A stretch of 14,931 nt of DNA from JASFEQ01 sp050122535 (GTDB lineage Bacteria; Desulfobacterota; DSM-4660; Desulfatiglandales; HGW-15), in NCBI GenBank assembly GCA_050122535.1, contig JASFIT010000065.1, positions 1 through 14,931 on the forward strand. Reading direction: 5' to 3'. Positions within the stretch are counted from its first letter, which is position 1, and every line of letters begins with the position of its first letter. A program made the translations under genes and the position numbers. This document shows, piece by piece, positions 12,123 through 14,931 of this stretch. Under the pieces are notes generated by a model that made no database searches, was not told where the DNA came from, and saw nothing but the letters and a program-made list of their open reading frames with translations.

Positions 12123-14471
12123 ATGAAAATCATAACAAAATTAATAGCTTCGGCGGTATTTGTCGCATTTCTTCTACCCGTTCTTAGTGCTACTGCACAA
12201 CCGGAAACCAGCGGGGAGAAAACCTTGTCTCCCTATTTTTTCGTAAAAAGTGATGATCCTGAATTGGATCAACTTCCCCTGAAATCCACGCTTGTGGAGG
12301 TGAATATCTCTGGCGTTATCGCAGATGTGCTGGTGACCCAGGTCTATAAGAATGAAGGCAAAAGACCCTTGGAAGCCATATATATCTTTCCCGCCTCCAC
12401 GCGGGCAGCGGTTTACGGGATGAAGATGACCATCGGAGAGCGGATCATTACCGCCAACATCGCTGAGCGTGAGGAGGCAAGGCGTCGATACGAGGATGCG
12501 AAACAGGCGGGCAAAAGTGCATCTCTCCTGGAGCAACAGCGACCCAACGTGTTCCAGATGAATGTGGCCAACATCCTTCCGTCCGATGAGATCAAGGTGG
12601 AACTCAGGTACACGGAACTGCTCATTCCCACGGACAAGGTCTATGCGTTCGTTTACCCCACTGTGGTAGGGCCTCGATATACGGAGCAAAAGCAGGATGA
12701 TGCCAAGCCCTGGGGGGATTGGACACGCAATCCATACTTCCATCAGGGAGAGGCCCCAACATATAGATTTGACATGACCGTCAAGCTCTCAACCGGTCTT
12801 CCCATCCAGGATGTGACCAGTACTTCCCACAAGGTGAATATAAATTATGAGGGTCCTGACTTCTCTCGCATAGAGCTGGATCCCGCAGAGAGACATGGCG
12901 GTAACCGAGATTTCATTTTGAAATACCGTCTCTCTGGTGGTCGCATCGAGACGGGATTGCTTCTTTTTGAAGGAGATAAGGAAAATTTTTTCTTGCTCAT
13001 GATGCAGCCCCCAAACCGGGTCAGGAAAGAGCAGATTCCACCCCGGGAGTACATATTCATCGTGGATGTGTCCGGGAGCATGAACGGTTTTCCCCTGAAT
13101 ATTTCCAAGAAACTTCTGAAAGACCTCATCGGCAAGCTTCGCCCCACGGATCGGTTCAATGTATTGCTCTTTGCCGGAGGCTCAAAGGTCATGGCGCAGC
13201 AGTCTCTGCCCGCCACGCGCGGGAATATCCAAAAGGCCATAGCCACCATTGAAAGAGAGCGCGGGGGAGGAGGCACCCGACTCCTGCCTGCCCTTAAAAG
13301 GGCGCTCGCGTTACCCAAATCTGAAGGATACTCCCGTACGGTTGTTATTGCCACCGATGGGTATGTGTCTGTGGAGCCGCAGGCCTTTGACCTGATTAGG
13401 AACAACCTTGGAAATGCCAACATGTTTGCTTTTGGCATTGGATCCAGCGTCAATCGCCACCTCATCGAAGGCATGGCAAGGGTGGGCATGGGAGAACCCT
13501 TTGTCATCACCAGGCCTGAAGAGGCCGCCGAAAAGGCAAAGACGTTCAGAAAGCTTATTCAGTCTCCCGTGTTAACAGGGATTAACGTGGATTTTGGCAG
13601 GTTTCAGGTGTATGACGTGGAACCACCCAGTATCCCCGATATATTGGCGGATCGCCCTGTGATCGTCTTCGGAAAGTGGCGTGGTAAACCTGGAGGTCAC
13701 ATAGAAGTGCGAGGGACCTCCGGAAAAGGAACCTATTTCAAAAGAATCCCTGTCGCACAGGCAAAGCCCCTCGAGACCAACGCGGCCCTTCGCTACCTCT
13801 GGGCGCGGTACCGGATCGCTCTTCTCTCAGATTACAACAGACTCCGCCCACAGGATGAAAGGGTCAAGGAGGTGACAACCCTGGGCCTGACCTACAATCT
13901 GTTGACCGCATACAGCTCTTTTGTGGCCATCGATGCCCAGGTCCGTCTGGTAGACGGCAAGCCCGTAACGGTCAAGCAACCGCTCCCCTTACCCCAAGGC
14001 GTATCAGACTTGGCCGTGGGAAATGGAATGGTCGCAAAGCAAAGGGCCATGGCCGCACCCTCCATGGCGCTCAGAGAAAGTGCCCCTGGAAAAGGGTGGT
14101 TCACAAGCAAGGATGAAGAACTAAGTTCTCTTCGGAAACCTTCAGAAAAGAGGCAGATAAAGATCAGTAAGGTCTCTGTTGCAGAAGGTCTCTCAGAGGA
14201 TACTGTAAAGAAGGTTATGGAAAGAGAAATGCCGGCCATTGACGCCTGCTACAAGCAATGCTCAGGGCAGGGAACCAGGCCAAAGGGCCAGGTCGCCTTC
14301 ACCCTGATTATTGGCCCGGATGGCCGCGTCAAAAAGGCGCAGATAGAGATGGGCAAAGCAAAATACAAAGGCTTTGAGCAATGTGTGGTCAAATGGCTAA
14401 AGACCTTGAAATTCCCGGTGCAGACCGGGAGGAAGGACATGGAGGTCACCATTAACTTTGCGCTGATCTAG
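12123..14471 (+). CDS. Exported VIT + VWA domain protein with AgmX/PglI (TonB-like) C-terminal domain
   Basis: The 782-residue protein has a Sec signal peptide (cleavage near residue 26, after SATA). It then carries a VIT domain (about 45-170; VTQVYKNEGKRPLEAIYIFP is typical) and a von Willebrand A domain (about 308-480). The VWA metal-ion-dependent adhesion site is complete: D315-V-S317-G-S319, T385 in GGGGTR and D412 in ATDGYV. A linker (about 630-680) leads to a C-terminal domain (685-782) resembling AgmX/PglI/TonB C-termini, with C709, C713 and C754. VIT-VWA proteins bind ligands or partners in a metal-dependent way on the cell surface or in the periplasm; no sortase motif or trailing membrane anchor is seen. 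A strong AAAGGAGG precedes the ATG. Its ECF-type promoter links it to the sigma/anti-sigma pair upstream. Confidence 0.85.
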   Translation: MKIITKLIASAVFVAFLLPVLSATAQPETSGEKTLSPYFFVKSDDPELDQLPLKSTLVEVNISGVIADVLVTQVYKNEGKRPLEAIYIFPASTRAAVYGMKMTIGERIITANIAEREEARRRYEDAKQAGKSASLLEQQRPNVFQMNVANILPSDEIKVELRYTELLIPTDKVYAFVYPTVVGPRYTEQKQDDAKPWGDWTRNPYFHQGEAPTYRFDMTVKLSTGLPIQDVTSTSHKVNINYEGPDFSRIELDPAERHGGNRDFILKYRLSGGRIETGLLLFEGDKENFFLLMMQPPNRVRKEQIPPREYIFIVDVSGSMNGFPLNISKKLLKDLIGKLRPTDRFNVLLFAGGSKVMAQQSLPATRGNIQKAIATIERERGGGGTRLLPALKRALALPKSEGYSRTVVIATDGYVSVEPQAFDLIRNNLGNANMFAFGIGSSVNRHLIEGMARVGMGEPFVITRPEEAAEKAKTFRKLIQSPVLTGINVDFGRFQVYDVEPPSIPDILADRPVIVFGKWRGKPGGHIEVRGTSGKGTYFKRIPVAQAKPLETNAALRYLWARYRIALLSDYNRLRPQDERVKEVTTLGLTYNLLTAYSSFVAIDAQVRLVDGKPVTVKQPLPLPQGVSDLAVGNGMVAKQRAMAAPSMALRESAPGKGWFTSKDEELSSLRKPSEKRQIKISKVSVAEGLSEDTVKKVMEREMPAIDACYKQCSGQGTRPKGQVAFTLIIGPDGRVKKAQIEMGKAKYKGFEQCVVKWLKTLKFPVQTGRKDMEVTINFALI

Positions 14472-14483
14472 TGTCCGATTTTG

Positions 14484-14519
14484 TGACGCCGGCCTTTCAA
14501 CCCCCCCGGGCCGGCGTCA
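14484..14519 (+). terminator. Strong hairpin after the VIT/VWA gene, possible terminator
   Basis: TGACGCCGGCC (14484-14494) and GGCCGGCGTCA (14509-14519) form a perfect 11-bp GC-rich stem around a 14-nt loop, 12 nt after the stop codon. It is followed by an A-run (14524-14529) rather than T-run, so it does not fit a canonical intrinsic terminator on the + strand; it may instead block exonucleases or mark a repeat. Confidence 0.45.
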
Positions 14520-14623
14520 TCTAAAAAAGGACCTTGTCCCCGCCTTTTCACACCCATCATTTTCCCTATTTACACTTCCCCTCCATCTTGTTATTTTTGC
14601 ATATCATGACCTCTTTTCCAGCG

Positions 14624-14654
14624 AAGGATTTGCCGAACGCGGCGTTCCTTTTTT
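14624..14654 (+). terminator. Weak terminator-like hairpin with T-run
   Basis: AAGGA (14624-14628) with TCCTT (14646-14650) and an inner GAAC (14635-14638)/GTTC (14644-14647) give competing imperfect stems that end in a run of six T (14649-14654). It is a weak candidate lying 35 nt before the protease-like gene. Confidence 0.25.
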
Positions 14655-14689
14655 CCAAGCGGAGCGTATACAAGGAAAGCAGGTGATTC

Positions 14690-14931
14690 ATGAAAAAGGT
14701 CTGCCTCACATTAGCCTTTTCCGCGCTGCTCATTTCTTGCGGGTCTGCAGTCGCTGAACAGGCTCCCGAGCAACTTCTCAAGACAATTGTTCGGATACAG
14801 GCCACGGTGCCGGAAAATGCACGCACAGCTGTTTCTCTTGGGACAACCCGGGAAGGAAACGGCGTGGTCATTGACAAAGAAGGTTATGTGCTCACCATCG
14901 GCTACCTGATTTTAGAGGCAGAGCGCATAGA
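14690..14931 (+). CDS. DegP/trypsin-like serine protease family protein lacking the catalytic histidine, N-terminal part
   Basis: The gene runs off the right edge; 80 residues are visible. They start with an export signal, MKKVCLTLAFSALLISCGS, containing LISC (a possible lipobox with C17) and an alternative signal-peptidase I site after AVA. The following segment, EGNGVVIDKEGYVLTIGYLI (55-74), aligns with the start of S1C (HtrA/DegP) proteases, where the sequence is normally GSGVVID...G.ILTNxHV. Here tyrosine Y72 stands where the catalytic histidine should be, so the protein is probably a non-proteolytic relative or uses the fold for binding. The ATG follows AGGTG by 6 nt. No sigma-E-type promoter was found just before it. 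The Asp and Ser of the triad are beyond the window. Confidence 0.7.
   Translation, partial: MKKVCLTLAFSALLISCGSAVAEQAPEQLLKTIVRIQATVPENARTAVSLGTTREGNGVVIDKEGYVLTIGYLILEAERI

Overview
The window looks like a piece of chromosome from an anaerobic deltaproteobacterium-like organism (Desulfobacterota in the broad sense). This is inferred from mid-range GC, the mix of genes (a fumarate-reductase-type flavoprotein, a LUD-domain protein, a branched-chain-amino-acid-type binding protein, a DRE-TIM acyltransferase, a TauE/SafE permease and an ECF sigma module) and many short palindromic intergenic repeats. No database search could be run. Every recognised gene lies on the + strand. No tRNA, rRNA, CRISPR array or complete insertion sequence was seen.

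Region 1 (1-2686) holds the C-terminal part of a fumarate reductase/succinate dehydrogenase/aspartate oxidase-family flavoprotein, a REP-like palindrome, a histidine-phosphatase (SixA-like) gene, a second palindromic repeat (copy A), and a PilZ-domain gene overlapped by a 53-codon unidentified ORF.

Region 2 (2687-9903) is a run of metabolic and transport genes: a solo LUD-domain protein with four C-terminal cysteines, a Fsr-like MFS exporter, an orphan LivJ-type binding protein, an M29/NicX-like metalloenzyme, an isopropylmalate/homocitrate-synthase-like acyltransferase, a TauE/SafE permease, and a three-helix membrane protein with a pseudopilin-like tail. A 35-bp inverted-repeat element is inserted across the 3' end of the M29-like gene. 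Copy B of the palindromic repeat follows this block.

Region 3 (10124-14931) is the most interesting part. An ECF sigma factor and a membrane-bound zinc-finger anti-sigma factor form an operon. Next comes a 782-residue exported VIT+VWA protein with a TonB-like AgmX/PglI C-terminal domain, then the start of a DegP-like protein whose catalytic-histidine position is a tyrosine. Two near-identical sigma-E-type promoters (GGAAC[A/T]T, 16 nt, TCTAA) are visible, one directly in front of the sigma gene and one in front of the VIT/VWA gene. This points to an autoregulated envelope-stress-type regulon whose principal visible target is the VIT/VWA protein. The sigma-gene promoter would start transcription at or next to the ATG, so the message may be leaderless.
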